The position numbers and the translations under genes were made by a program. Under the pieces are notes generated by a model that was not told the DNA's origin, searched no databases, and saw only the letters and a list, made by a program, of their open reading frames with translations. From NCBI GenBank assembly GCA_020216895.1, contig JAIWOM010000005.1, positions 1 to 17,304 of the forward strand: a stretch of 17,304 nucleotides of DNA, written 5' to 3'. Of the stretch, positions 1 to 7,317 are shown one piece after another (position 1 is the stretch's first letter; every line of letters begins with the position of its first letter). The DNA is from Microcella sp. (GTDB taxonomy: Bacteria > Actinomycetota > Actinomycetes > Actinomycetales > Microbacteriaceae).

Positions 1-328
1 GGCCGCGCTCGACGTGCCCGTCGGCGTGGCCGGCGCCGCGGCCGAGGGCGGAGCCTGGGGCATGGCCCTGCTCGCCGCCTTCGCCGCCGAGTCGAGCCGC
101 ACCGGCGAGGAAGACAGGCACGGGGGAGACCTCCACAGCGCAGACCTCCACAGCGCAGACCTCGCCGCCTACCTCGACGGCACCGTCTTCGCCGGCGTCG
201 CGACCAGCGTCGTCGACCCCGACCCCGCCGACCGCGACGGCTTCGCGGTCTACCTCTCCCGTTTCGAGGCGGGGCTCGCGGTACAGCGCGCCGCCCTCGC
301 CGCCCTACCCTCCGGAGCCCGCTCGTGA
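1..328 (+). CDS. araB: L-ribulokinase, C-terminal 108 residues (5' truncated by window edge)
   Basis: L-ribulokinase phosphorylates L-ribulose to L-ribulose-5-phosphate with ATP in cytoplasmic arabinose catabolism. Reading from base 2 the frame is open to TGA at 326-328. The segment [15 protein letters not shown] matches the C-terminal FGGY-kinase region of ribulokinases, and the following [11 protein letters not shown] stretch fits their C-terminal helices. The stop overlaps the araA start (GTGA, 325-328), so the two are translationally coupled; this arrangement supports araB over another FGGY kinase. Between these two blocks lies an unusual hydrophilic insert containing a perfect 15-bp in-frame tandem repeat (DLHSA twice). 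The N-terminal kinase domain is outside the window, so catalytic residues cannot be checked. Confidence 0.88.
   Translation, partial: AALDVPVGVAGAAAEGGAWGMALLAAFAAESSRTGEEDRHGGDLHSADLHSADLAAYLDGTVFAGVATSVVDPDPADRDGFAVYLSRFEAGLAVQRAALAALPSGARS
128..163 (+). repeat. 15-bp in-frame tandem repeat within araB
   Basis: The unit GACCTCCACAGCGCA occurs twice in a row at 128-142 and 143-157, followed by the first 6 bases of a third copy at 158-163. The period is a multiple of three, so it adds the pentapeptide DLHSA without shifting the frame. It lies in a polar linker just before the last helices of ribulokinase, where length change is probably tolerated. Confidence 0.9.
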
Positions 329-1845
329 CCCGCAGCATCGTCCCCGACCTGTCGACCCTCGAGGTCTGGTTCCTCACCGGAAGCCAGAACCTCTACGGCG
401 ACGAGACCCTGCGGCAGGTCGCCGAGCAGTCGCAGCAGGTCGTCGCGGGGCTGCAGGCCGCGGCCAGCATCCCGGTCTCCATCGTCTGGAAGCCGACCCT
501 CGTCGACAGCGCCAGCATCAAGAAGGTCATGCAAGAGGCGAACGCCGCCGAGAATGTCATCGGCGTCATCGCGTGGATGCACACCTTCAGCCCGGCCAAG
601 ATGTGGATCGCCGGCCTCGACGCGCTGCAGAAGCCGCTGCTGCACCTGCACACGCAGGCCAACGTGGCCCTGCCGTGGTCGGAGATCGACTTCGACTTCA
701 TGAACCTCAACCAGGCCGCGCACGGCGACCGCGAGTTCGGCTACATCGTGTCGCGCCTCGGCGTCGCCCGCACCACCGTGGTCGGCCACGTGTCGAACCC
801 CGCGGTCACCGACCGCGTCGGCACGTGGGCGCGCGCGGCGGCCGGTCGCCACGCGACGCAGAACCTCAAGCTCGCCCGGTTCGGCGACAACATGCGCTAC
901 GTCGCCGTCACCGAGGGCGACAAGACCGAGGCCGAGCTGCGCTTCGGCGTGCAGGTCAACACCTGGGGCGTCACCGAGCTCGCCGACGCCGTGCACGCCG
1001 TCGACGACGCGGCGATCGACGCCCTCGTCGCCGAGTACCTCGACCTCTACGACGTCGCCCCCGAGCTGCACCCGGGGGCCGAGCGGGCCGGGTCGCTCCG
1101 CTACGGCGCGGCGATCGAGCTGGGCCTCCGCGGGTTCCTCGAGGGGGGCGGCTTCTCGGCCTTCACCACGTCCTTCGAAGACCTCGGCGCGCTGCGTCAG
1201 CTGCCGGGTCTCGCCGTGCAGCGGCTGATGGCCGACGGCTACGGATTCGGAGCCGAGGGCGACTGGAAGACCGCGGTGCTCGTCCGGGCCGCGGCGGTCA
1301 TGGGTGCCGGCCTGCCCGGCGGCGCCTCGCTCATGGAGGACTACACCTACCACCTCGAGCCGGGCAACGAGCTGATCCTCGGAGCGCACATGCTCGAGGT
1401 CAGCCCCTCGCTGACCACCCAGCGCGCCCGGCTCGAGGTGCACCCGCTCGGCATCGGCGGCAAGGAGGACCCGGTGCGCCTGGTCTTCACCGCCGACCCC
1501 GGCCCCGCGCTCGTCGTCGCGCTGAGCGACCTGCGCGACCGGTTCCGGCTCGTGGCGAACGTCGTCGAGAACGTTGCCCTGCCGGCACCCATGCCGAAGC
1601 TCCCCGTCGGCCACGCGGTGTGGAAGCCCGCGCCCGACTTCACGACCTCCGCCGCAGCCTGGCTGACGGCCGGAGCAGCCCACCACACGGTCATGACTAC
1701 TCAGGTCGGTGTCGAGGTCGTCCGCGACTTCGCGCAGATGGCTGGCGTCGAGCTGCTGGTGATCGACGAGACCACCACGCTCGAGGGGTTCGCGCGCGAC
1801 GTGCGCACGAACGCCGCCTACTACCGATTGGCGCAGTCGCTGTGA
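325..1845 (+). CDS. araA: L-arabinose isomerase
   Basis: Converts L-arabinose to L-ribulose, the first intracellular step of arabinose use; a Mn2+-dependent cytoplasmic enzyme. The 506-residue length is normal for the family (about 500). The N-terminal block [16 protein letters not shown] is characteristic. Metal and catalytic residues known from the E. coli enzyme (E306, E333, H350, H450) are matched by E311 in [10 protein letters not shown]338 in LMEDYTYH, H355 in [11 protein letters not shown] and H453/H454 in AGAAHHTV, so the active site is intact. The GTG start overlaps the araB stop by four bases, implying coupled translation. The gene is followed by a 111-bp gap and then the sugar-binding protein of an ABC importer, which presumably brings in its substrate. 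Confidence 0.97.
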   Translation: MTRSIVPDLSTLEVWFLTGSQNLYGDETLRQVAEQSQQVVAGLQAAASIPVSIVWKPTLVDSASIKKVMQEANAAENVIGVIAWMHTFSPAKMWIAGLDALQKPLLHLHTQANVALPWSEIDFDFMNLNQAAHGDREFGYIVSRLGVARTTVVGHVSNPAVTDRVGTWARAAAGRHATQNLKLARFGDNMRYVAVTEGDKTEAELRFGVQVNTWGVTELADAVHAVDDAAIDALVAEYLDLYDVAPELHPGAERAGSLRYGAAIELGLRGFLEGGGFSAFTTSFEDLGALRQLPGLAVQRLMADGYGFGAEGDWKTAVLVRAAAVMGAGLPGGASLMEDYTYHLEPGNELILGAHMLEVSPSLTTQRARLEVHPLGIGGKEDPVRLVFTADPGPALVVALSDLRDRFRLVANVVENVALPAPMPKLPVGHAVWKPAPDFTTSAAAWLTAGAAHHTVMTTQVGVEVVRDFAQMAGVELLVIDETTTLEGFARDVRTNAAYYRLAQSL

Positions 1846-1868
1846 CCGCGGCGATCACCCCCTAGACG

Positions 1869-1890
1869 TCCCGGGGCGCACGCCCCGGGA
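1869..1890 (+). promoter_or_regulatory. GC-rich hairpin between araA and the binding-protein gene
   Basis: A 9-bp perfect stem (TCCCGGGGC, 1869-1877, with GCCCCGGGA, 1882-1890) closes a GCAC loop in the 111-bp gap after araA. No T-run follows it (the next bases are ACGGCCCC), so it is not a textbook intrinsic terminator. It could attenuate transcription or protect or define an mRNA end ahead of the highly needed binding protein. The role is inferred; only the structure is seen. Confidence 0.6.
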
Positions 1891-1956
1891 ACGGCCCCGG
1901 CCCGATGTCGAGCCGGGTTCCGCAGCACCACCACATCCCCAATGAAAGGACACACA

Positions 1957-3072
1957 GTGAAGAAGAACCTTCTTCTCTCCGCCGTGGCCATCGGCGCGAT
2001 GACCTTCGGTCTCGCCGCCTGCTCGGCCCCGGCTGCTGAGGGCGAGGGCGAGGGCGGCGGCCTCATCGGCGTCGCCATGCCCACCCGCTCGTCGGAGCGC
2101 TGGATCGCGGACGGCGACGCCCTCGTGGCCGAGCTCGAGGCGGCCGGCTACACCGTCGACCTGCAGTACGCAGAGGACGACATCCCCACCCAGGTCTCGC
2201 AGGTCGAGAACATGATCACCAAGGGCGCTGAGGCCCTGATCATCGCCGCGATCGACGGCACCACCCTCACCGAGGTGCTGCAGACCGCTGCCGACAGCGA
2301 CATCCCGGTCATCGCCTACGACCGCCTGATCCGCGACTCGGAGAACGTCAACTACTACGCGACGTTCGACAACTTCCTCGTGGGCCAGCAGCAGGCCTGG
2401 ACCCTGCTGAACGGCCTCGGCCTGACCGACCTCGAGGGCAACGCGCTCCCCGACGCTCCGGCCGGTCCGTTCAACATCGAGCTGTTCGCCGGCTCGCTCG
2501 ACGACAACAACGCCTTCTTCTTCTTCCGCGGCGCCATGGACGTGCTCCAGCCGCTGATCGACGACGGCACGCTCGTCGTGAAGTCGGGCCAGGTCGACAT
2601 CGAGCAGGCCGCCACGCTGCGCTGGGACGGTGAGGTCGCCCAGAGCCGCATGGAGGACCTCCTCACGGCGAACTACTCGGACGGCTCGAAGGTCAACGCC
2701 GTCCTGTCGCCCTACGACGGTCTGAGCCGTGGCATCATCTCGGCACTGACCGACGCCGGCTACGCCGTGGGCGTCGACTTCCCGATCATCTCGGGTCAGG
2801 ACGCGGAGATCGACTCGGTCAAGGCCATCCTCTCGGGTGAGCAGTACGCGACCATCTTCAAGGACACCCGCGAGCTCGCGAAGGTCGCGGCCGGCATGGC
2901 CGTCGCCCTGCTCGAGGGCGGCGAGCCGGAGATCAACGACACCACCACCTACGACAACGGTGTGCTCATCGTTCCGTCGTTCCTGCTCGGCCCGGTGCCG
3001 GTTGTCGCTGACAACGTGCAGGAGGCGCTGGTCGACACCGGTTACTGGACGGCTGAGGAGCTCGGCCTCTAA
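1957..3072 (+). CDS. chvE: Monosaccharide ABC transporter substrate-binding lipoprotein, ChvE type
   Basis: Extracellular lipid-anchored receptor that hands a monosaccharide to the membrane permease encoded downstream. The GTG at 1957 is chosen as start: AAAGGA at 1945-1950 is well placed 6 nt before it, whereas the in-frame ATG at 1942 would overlap that ribosome-binding site. From this start the protein is 371 aa with K2-K3, a hydrophobic stretch and lipobox LAAC (Cys22). The mature part begins with [14 protein letters not shown] and continues with [20 protein letters not shown], typical of ChvE-family periplasmic-binding proteins, which as a family bind arabinose, xylose, galactose or glucose. 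Position directly after araA argues for L-arabinose here; that is inference. Hairpins on both sides of the gene suggest separate control of its dosage. Confidence 0.92.
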   Translation: MKKNLLLSAVAIGAMTFGLAACSAPAAEGEGEGGGLIGVAMPTRSSERWIADGDALVAELEAAGYTVDLQYAEDDIPTQVSQVENMITKGAEALIIAAIDGTTLTEVLQTAADSDIPVIAYDRLIRDSENVNYYATFDNFLVGQQQAWTLLNGLGLTDLEGNALPDAPAGPFNIELFAGSLDDNNAFFFFRGAMDVLQPLIDDGTLVVKSGQVDIEQAATLRWDGEVAQSRMEDLLTANYSDGSKVNAVLSPYDGLSRGIISALTDAGYAVGVDFPIISGQDAEIDSVKAILSGEQYATIFKDTRELAKVAAGMAVALLEGGEPEINDTTTYDNGVLIVPSFLLGPVPVVADNVQEALVDTGYWTAEELGL

Positions 3073-3108
3073 CGAGGTCGCACTACCGCACCACCAGTGA
3101 TGCATCTG

Positions 3109-3148
3109 GCCGGTGGTGGGGAGTCGCATTAGGCTCCCCACCACCGGC
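3109..3148 (+). terminator. Strong 15-bp hairpin after the binding-protein gene, probable partial terminator or mRNA stabiliser
   Basis: A perfect 15-bp stem (GCCGGTGGTGGGGAG, 3109-3123, with its complement at 3134-3148) closes a 10-nt loop. It starts 36 bp after the binding-protein stop and ends 35 bp before the ATPase start. Only a short mixed tract (TCTTTCCCCC) follows. Such hairpins after binding-protein genes are known in other importer operons to leave a stable mRNA end and reduce downstream transcription; that function is inferred here. Confidence 0.7.
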
Positions 3149-3183
3149 TCTTTCCCCCAACGACGTAAGGAAGTGGGCAGCAC

Positions 3184-4713
3184 GTGACCCAGAACATCCT
3201 CGAGATGCGGTCGATCACGAAGACCTTCCCGGGTGTCAAGGCGCTCTCCGACGTCACCCTCGAGGTGGCGCGCGGCGAGGTGCACGCCATCTGCGGCGAG
3301 AACGGCGCCGGCAAGTCGACCCTGATGAAGGTTCTGTCGGGCGTCTACCCGCACGGTACCTACGACGGCGACATCGTCTTCGAGAACGAGACCGTCGAGT
3401 TCAAGGACATCCGCGACAGCGAGGCCAAAGGCATCGTCATCATCCACCAGGAGCTCGCGCTGAGCCCCTACCTCTCGATCGCCGAGAACATCTTCCTCAA
3501 CAACGAGGTCAAGAACCGCTTCGGCCTGATCGACTGGAACAAGACCAACCTCGAGGCCAAGAAGCTGCTCGCGCGGGTGGGGCTCGACGAGGACCCCGTC
3601 ACCCGCATCCTCGACATCGGCGTCGGCAAGCAGCAGCTCGTCGAGATCGCGAAGGCGCTGTCGAAGGAGGTCAAGCTCCTCATCCTCGACGAGCCGACGG
3701 CCGCGCTCAACGACGCCGACTCCGACCACCTGCTCGACCTGATCCTGCACCTGAAGGAGCAGGGCATCACGTCGATCATCATCAGCCACAAGCTCAACGA
3801 GATCAAGAAGATCGCCGACTCGGTGACGGTCATCCGCGACGGCAAGACGATCGAGACGATCCGTCGCGCCGATGTCTCGGAGGACCGCATCATCAAGGGC
3901 ATGGTCGGTCGCGATCTCGAGAACCGCTACCCCGACCACACGCCGCACATCGGCGAGGAGGTGCTGCGGGTCGAGGGCTGGACGGCCCACCACCCGCAGG
4001 ACGTCTCGCGGGTCATCGTCGACAGCGTCGACCTCACCGTGCACGCCGGCGAGATCGTCGGCATCGCCGGCCTCATGGGGGCCGGTCGCACCGAGTTCGC
4101 GATGAGCCTGTTCGGCCACAGCTACGGCAGCCGCATCTCGGGCAAGGTCTACAAGCGCGGCGTCGAGATCAAGACGCGCTCCGTCGACGAGGCGATCCGC
4201 AACGGCATCGCGTACGCGACGGAAGACCGCAAGATGTACGGGCTCAACCTCATCGAGGACATCAAGCGCAACATCTCGATGGCCTCGCTGCGGAAGCTCG
4301 TGCGCGGCGGACTCGTGAACGACAACGAGGAGTACAAGGTCGCCAACGAGTACCGCCAGAGCATGAACATCAAGAGCCCGACGGTGCTGGCCAAGACCGG
4401 CCAGCTCTCGGGCGGCAACCAGCAGAAGGTCGTGCTCTCGAAGTGGATCTACTCCGACCCGGAGGTCCTGATCCTCGACGAGCCCACCCGCGGCATCGAC
4501 GTGGGAGCCAAGTACGAGATCTACACGATCATCAACCGCCTCGCGAACGAGGGGAAGGCGATCATCGTCATCTCCTCCGAGCTGCCCGAACTGCTGGGCA
4601 TCTGCGACCGCATCTACGCCCTCTCCGAGGGCCGGATCACGGGACAGATGCCCGTATCCGACGCCACCCCCGAAGCCCTCCTCAAGCTCATGACCCTGGA
4701 GAAGCAGCGCTAA
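3184..4713 (+). CDS. mmsA: Monosaccharide ABC transporter, double ATP-binding subunit
   Basis: A 509-residue tandem ATPase of the sugar importer class (RbsA/XylG/GguA type) that energises the permease from the cytoplasmic face. Domain 1 has Walker [10 protein letters not shown] (residues 38-46), a diverged signature DIGVGKQQ and Walker [12 protein letters not shown] (165-175). Domain 2 has the degenerate Walker [10 protein letters not shown] (296-304, Arg302 for the usual Lys), the signature LSGGNQQKV (408-416) and Walker [13 protein letters not shown] (428-439). The degenerate second P-loop is normal for this family, so only one canonical P-loop is expected. The GTG start has AAGGAAG at 3167-3173, 10 nt upstream. 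Its stop overlaps the permease start (TAATG). GguA, XylG-like and MmsA are naming alternatives. Confidence 0.95.
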   Translation: MTQNILEMRSITKTFPGVKALSDVTLEVARGEVHAICGENGAGKSTLMKVLSGVYPHGTYDGDIVFENETVEFKDIRDSEAKGIVIIHQELALSPYLSIAENIFLNNEVKNRFGLIDWNKTNLEAKKLLARVGLDEDPVTRILDIGVGKQQLVEIAKALSKEVKLLILDEPTAALNDADSDHLLDLILHLKEQGITSIIISHKLNEIKKIADSVTVIRDGKTIETIRRADVSEDRIIKGMVGRDLENRYPDHTPHIGEEVLRVEGWTAHHPQDVSRVIVDSVDLTVHAGEIVGIAGLMGAGRTEFAMSLFGHSYGSRISGKVYKRGVEIKTRSVDEAIRNGIAYATEDRKMYGLNLIEDIKRNISMASLRKLVRGGLVNDNEEYKVANEYRQSMNIKSPTVLAKTGQLSGGNQQKVVLSKWIYSDPEVLILDEPTRGIDVGAKYEIYTIINRLANEGKAIIVISSELPELLGICDRIYALSEGRITGQMPVSDATPEALLKLMTLEKQR

Positions 4714-5939
4714 TGTCCGACACCGCAGTCAAGACCCCGGCGAAGAAGCCGGGCTTCCAGCTCCCGCCCACCCTCAGCCACATCGTGAGCGACCTCGGCA
4801 AGAACGGCATCTTCCTCGCCCTCATCGCCGTGGTCGTGCTGTTCTCGATCACGACGAACGGCATCCTGCTGCGCCCGCAGAACATCTCGAACCTGATCGT
4901 GCAGAACGGGTACATCCTGATCCTCGCGATCGGCATGGTGCTCGTGATCGTCGCCGGCCACATCGACCTGTCGGTCGGCTCGATCGCCGCGTTCATCGGA
5001 GCGTTCTCGGGCGTGCTGATCCGCGACCTCGGGTTCCCGTGGTGGCTCGCCATCATCGGCGCGCTCGTCATCGGCGCGGTCGTCGGTGCCTGGCAGGGCT
5101 TCTGGATCGCCTACGTGGGGATCCCCGCGTTCATCGTGACCTTGGCGGGCATGCTCATCTTCCGCGGTCTCGCGCTCATCACGCTCGGCAACTCGAACAT
5201 CGGGTCGTTCCCCGAGGAGTACCGCGCGCTCGGCAACGGGTTCATCTCCTTCGCGGGGCCCGACGCGGCGATCGACGTCTTCACCCTTGTCGTCGGCGCG
5301 CTCGCGATCGTCGGCCTCATCGTGCAGCAGGTGCGCACCCGCGCTGGCCGCCTGAAGTACGGCCAGTCGGTCGACCCGACCGTGTGGTTCATCGCGAAGA
5401 TGGCGTTCGTCGCGGTCGGTGTCGGCGCGTTCACCTACGCGCTCGCCACCTTCAAGGGCATCCCGGTCACGCTCATCGTGCTCGCCGTGCTGCTCATGAT
5501 CTACGGCATCGTCGCCAACCGCACGGTCTTCGGCCGGCACATCTACGCGATCGGCGGCAACCGCCGCGCCGCGGAGCTGTCGGGCGTCAAGACCCGCTCG
5601 GTCGACTTCTGGCTGTTCGTCAACATGGGCATCCTGGCCGCGCTCGCCGGCCTGGTGTTCACCGCCCGCCTCAACCTGGCCGGCCCGAAGGCGGGTGACG
5701 GCTTCGAGCTCGAGGCGATCTCCGCCGCCTTCATCGGTGGTGCCGCGGTGCAGGGCGGTATCGGCACGATCTCGGGCGCCATCATCGGTGGTCTCATCAT
5801 CGGTGTGCTCAACAACGGCATGTCGATCATGGGCATCGGCATCGAGTGGCAGCAGGCCGTCAAGGGCCTCGTGCTGCTGCTCGCCGTGGCGTTCGACGTC
5901 TACAACAAGCGCCGTGCGGGGGCCAGCACCTCGCGCTGA
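4713..5939 (+). CDS. mmsB: Monosaccharide ABC transporter permease
   Basis: Integral membrane subunit of the importer, 408 aa, of the RbsC/XylH/GguB family (BPD_transp_2). The ATG at 4713 overlaps the ATPase stop (TAATG), giving a polar cytoplasmic N-terminus (SDTAVKTPAKKPG) before the first hydrophobic segment. The frame is open further upstream, but that part lies inside the ATPase gene. Around ten hydrophobic segments are visible. Family landmarks are GHIDLSVGSIAAF, the region GRHIYAIGGNRRAAELSGV (coupling-helix region contacting the ATPase) and the glycine-rich QGGIGTISGAIIGG segment near the end. The long loop with RAGRLKYGQSVDP before FIAKMAF is typical of the longer XylH/GguB-like members. 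Most likely substrate is L-arabinose from context. Confidence 0.94.
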   Translation: MSDTAVKTPAKKPGFQLPPTLSHIVSDLGKNGIFLALIAVVVLFSITTNGILLRPQNISNLIVQNGYILILAIGMVLVIVAGHIDLSVGSIAAFIGAFSGVLIRDLGFPWWLAIIGALVIGAVVGAWQGFWIAYVGIPAFIVTLAGMLIFRGLALITLGNSNIGSFPEEYRALGNGFISFAGPDAAIDVFTLVVGALAIVGLIVQQVRTRAGRLKYGQSVDPTVWFIAKMAFVAVGVGAFTYALATFKGIPVTLIVLAVLLMIYGIVANRTVFGRHIYAIGGNRRAAELSGVKTRSVDFWLFVNMGILAALAGLVFTARLNLAGPKAGDGFELEAISAAFIGGAAVQGGIGTISGAIIGGLIIGVLNNGMSIMGIGIEWQQAVKGLVLLLAVAFDVYNKRRAGASTSR

Positions 5940-5953
5940 GCAGCGCCTTCGTA

Positions 5954-5996
5954 GGATGGGGGTGGCCGATCGGCCACCCCCATCCCCTTTTTCTTT
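5954..5996 (+). terminator. Intrinsic terminator of the arabinose/importer operon
   Basis: A 32-nt perfect palindrome (5954-5985, left arm GGATGGGGGTGGCC) can form a 14-bp stem with a GATC loop. It is followed by CC and then TTTTTCTTT at 5988-5996. It begins 15 bp after the permease stop. This is the best-formed Rho-independent terminator in the window and marks the end of the arabinose module. Confidence 0.92.
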
Positions 5997-6008
5997 GGAG
6001 CGCTCTCC

Positions 6009-7238
6009 GTGTCGTCCGTCGTGCACCCCGGAGACCTGCTCACCCGCCGCCAGCGGGCGCTCTACGTCATCGTGCTCGGGGCCCTCACCGCCCTCGGCCC
6101 CTTCACGATCGACCTCTACCTCCCCGCCTTCCCCCAGGTGGAAGCCGACCTCGCCGTCTCGACGGCTGTGATCCAGCTGACGCTCACAGCCACGACGATC
6201 GGCTTCGCCTTCGGGCAGCTGCTTGTCGGCCCGTGGAGCGACGCGGTCGGGCGCCGGTTGCCGCTCATCCTCGCCACGAGCCTCCATGTCGTCGCGAGCC
6301 TCGGCGTCGCGCTCGCCCCCGATGTCACCTGGCTGATGGTCTTCCGCGTCCTGCAGGGTTTCGGCGCGGCCGCGGGCGGCGTGGTCGCGATGGCGACCGT
6401 GCGCGACCTCTTCGGCGGGTATCCGCTCGTGCGGATGCTCTCGCGCCTGTCGCTCGTGAACGGTCTCGCGCCGATCCTGGCCCCGGTGATCGGCTCCCAG
6501 CTGCTCCTCGTGATGCCGTGGCGCGGCCTCTTCGTCGTGCTCGCGGCCTACGGGGTCGTCATCGTCATCGCGGCGAGCCTGCTGATCGTCGAGACGCTGC
6601 CGCCCGAGCGGCGTGTGACGGCGGGCCACGCGACGATCGGCGACCGCTACCGTGCGCTGTTCGCCGACCGCATCTTCCTCGGGGTCGCGCTCATCGGCGG
6701 GATGTCCTTCTCGGGCCTCTTCGCCTACCTCTCGGCCTCGCCGTTCTTGTTCCAGGAGGTCTACGGCCTCGACCCGCAGGGCTACGGACTGCTCTTCGCG
6801 ATGAACTCGATCGGCGTGGTCGCGGGGGTGCAGGTCAGCGCGCGGCTCGCGCGCCGCATCCCCCCGCAGTGGATTCTCGCGGTGTCGACGTTCGTGCTTC
6901 TCGGCAGTGCGGTGGCGATCATCGTGCTCGACCTGGCCGGCGCCGGCTTCTGGGGAACGGTCGTGCCGCTGTGGTTCTTCATCACGGCGTGCGGCTTCGG
7001 CTTCCCGATGGTGCAGGCGCTCGCGCTGGTCAACCACGGCAGCGAGGCGGGTACCGCGGCCTCGCTGCTCGGCGCGATGAACTTCGGGCTCGCCGGGCTG
7101 CTCTCGCCGATCGTCGGGCTGTTCGGCATCACGAACGCCGTGCCCATGGGGTCCGTCATGGCCGCGACGTCGGTGGTGTCGATCGCGAGCCTGTGGCTCA
7201 TCGTGCGGCCGCCCACCGTTCCGCCGCTCGAGCGCTGA
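6009..7238 (+). CDS. Bcr/CflA-type drug:H+ antiporter (MFS, DHA1)
   Basis: A 409-aa, 12-TM major facilitator protein likely to export small hydrophobic compounds. TM1 carries the family motif GPFTIDLYLPAFP (Asp35), followed by QLTLTATTIGFAFGQLLVGPWSDAVGRR, which contains MFS motif A (residues 74-83). Both are signatures of Bcr/CflA transporters, whose known members expel bicyclomycin, chloramphenicol and sulfonamides; the substrate here is unknown. The GTG start at 6009 follows GGAG at 5997-6000 with 8 nt spacing. That ribosome-binding site is contiguous with the T-tract of the preceding terminator, so the gene needs either read-through or a promoter inside the terminator or the end of the permease gene. 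The 79 bp after its stop carry the promoter of the next gene. Confidence 0.9.
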   Translation: MSSVVHPGDLLTRRQRALYVIVLGALTALGPFTIDLYLPAFPQVEADLAVSTAVIQLTLTATTIGFAFGQLLVGPWSDAVGRRLPLILATSLHVVASLGVALAPDVTWLMVFRVLQGFGAAAGGVVAMATVRDLFGGYPLVRMLSRLSLVNGLAPILAPVIGSQLLLVMPWRGLFVVLAAYGVVIVIAASLLIVETLPPERRVTAGHATIGDRYRALFADRIFLGVALIGGMSFSGLFAYLSASPFLFQEVYGLDPQGYGLLFAMNSIGVVAGVQVSARLARRIPPQWILAVSTFVLLGSAVAIIVLDLAGAGFWGTVVPLWFFITACGFGFPMVQALALVNHGSEAGTAASLLGAMNFGLAGLLSPIVGLFGITNAVPMGSVMAATSVVSIASLWLIVRPPTVPPLER

Positions 7239-7291
7239 CCGCGCCCGCGCGGCCGCGCTCGGGGCCGCGACGAAAACAGGCTGGCGCGATT

Positions 7292-7311
7292 GTTGTCCAT
7301 CTGGATAACAT
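7292..7311 (+). promoter_or_regulatory. Candidate promoter and operator of the dehydrogenase gene
   Basis: The sequence GTTGTCCATCTGGATAAC (7292-7309) is an inverted repeat of two 8-bp arms matching at 7 of 8 positions around a TC centre. It overlaps TAACAT at 7306-7311, a TAnnnT-type -10 box lying 6 nt before the ATG at 7318. A repressor bound to the dyad would cover the -10 box. No good -35 hexamer is visible. Function is inferred. Confidence 0.5.
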
Positions 7312-7317
7312 GAGCGC

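Noticed and set aside
250..1686. Long minus-strand open frame across araA (478 codons), and a second plus-strand frame at 573-1865
   Set aside because: Both are antisense or frame shadows of the clear isomerase; their translations are Arg/Asp/His-rich low-complexity strings typical of high-GC shadow frames.
1942..1956. Upstream ATG start for the binding protein
   Set aside because: It would place the ribosome-binding site inside the coding sequence; the GTG at 1957 has correct spacing from AAAGGA and gives a standard lipoprotein signal.
1855..4119. 754-codon minus-strand open frame opposite the binding-protein and ATPase genes
   Set aside because: Shadow frame with no recognisable domain; it lies opposite two genes with intact catalytic motifs.
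3184..4713. Arg in the second Walker A of the ATPase as a sign of inactivation
   Set aside because: A degenerate second P-loop is normal for the double ATPases of monosaccharide importers.
5998..6005. GAGCGCTC palindrome before the Bcr/CflA start, resembling the core of LacI-family operators, and AGCGCT at 16382-16387 before the other MFS gene
   Set aside because: The symmetric cores are only 6-8 bp, the flanks do not match a longer operator, and such GC-rich palindromes occur by chance in this composition.
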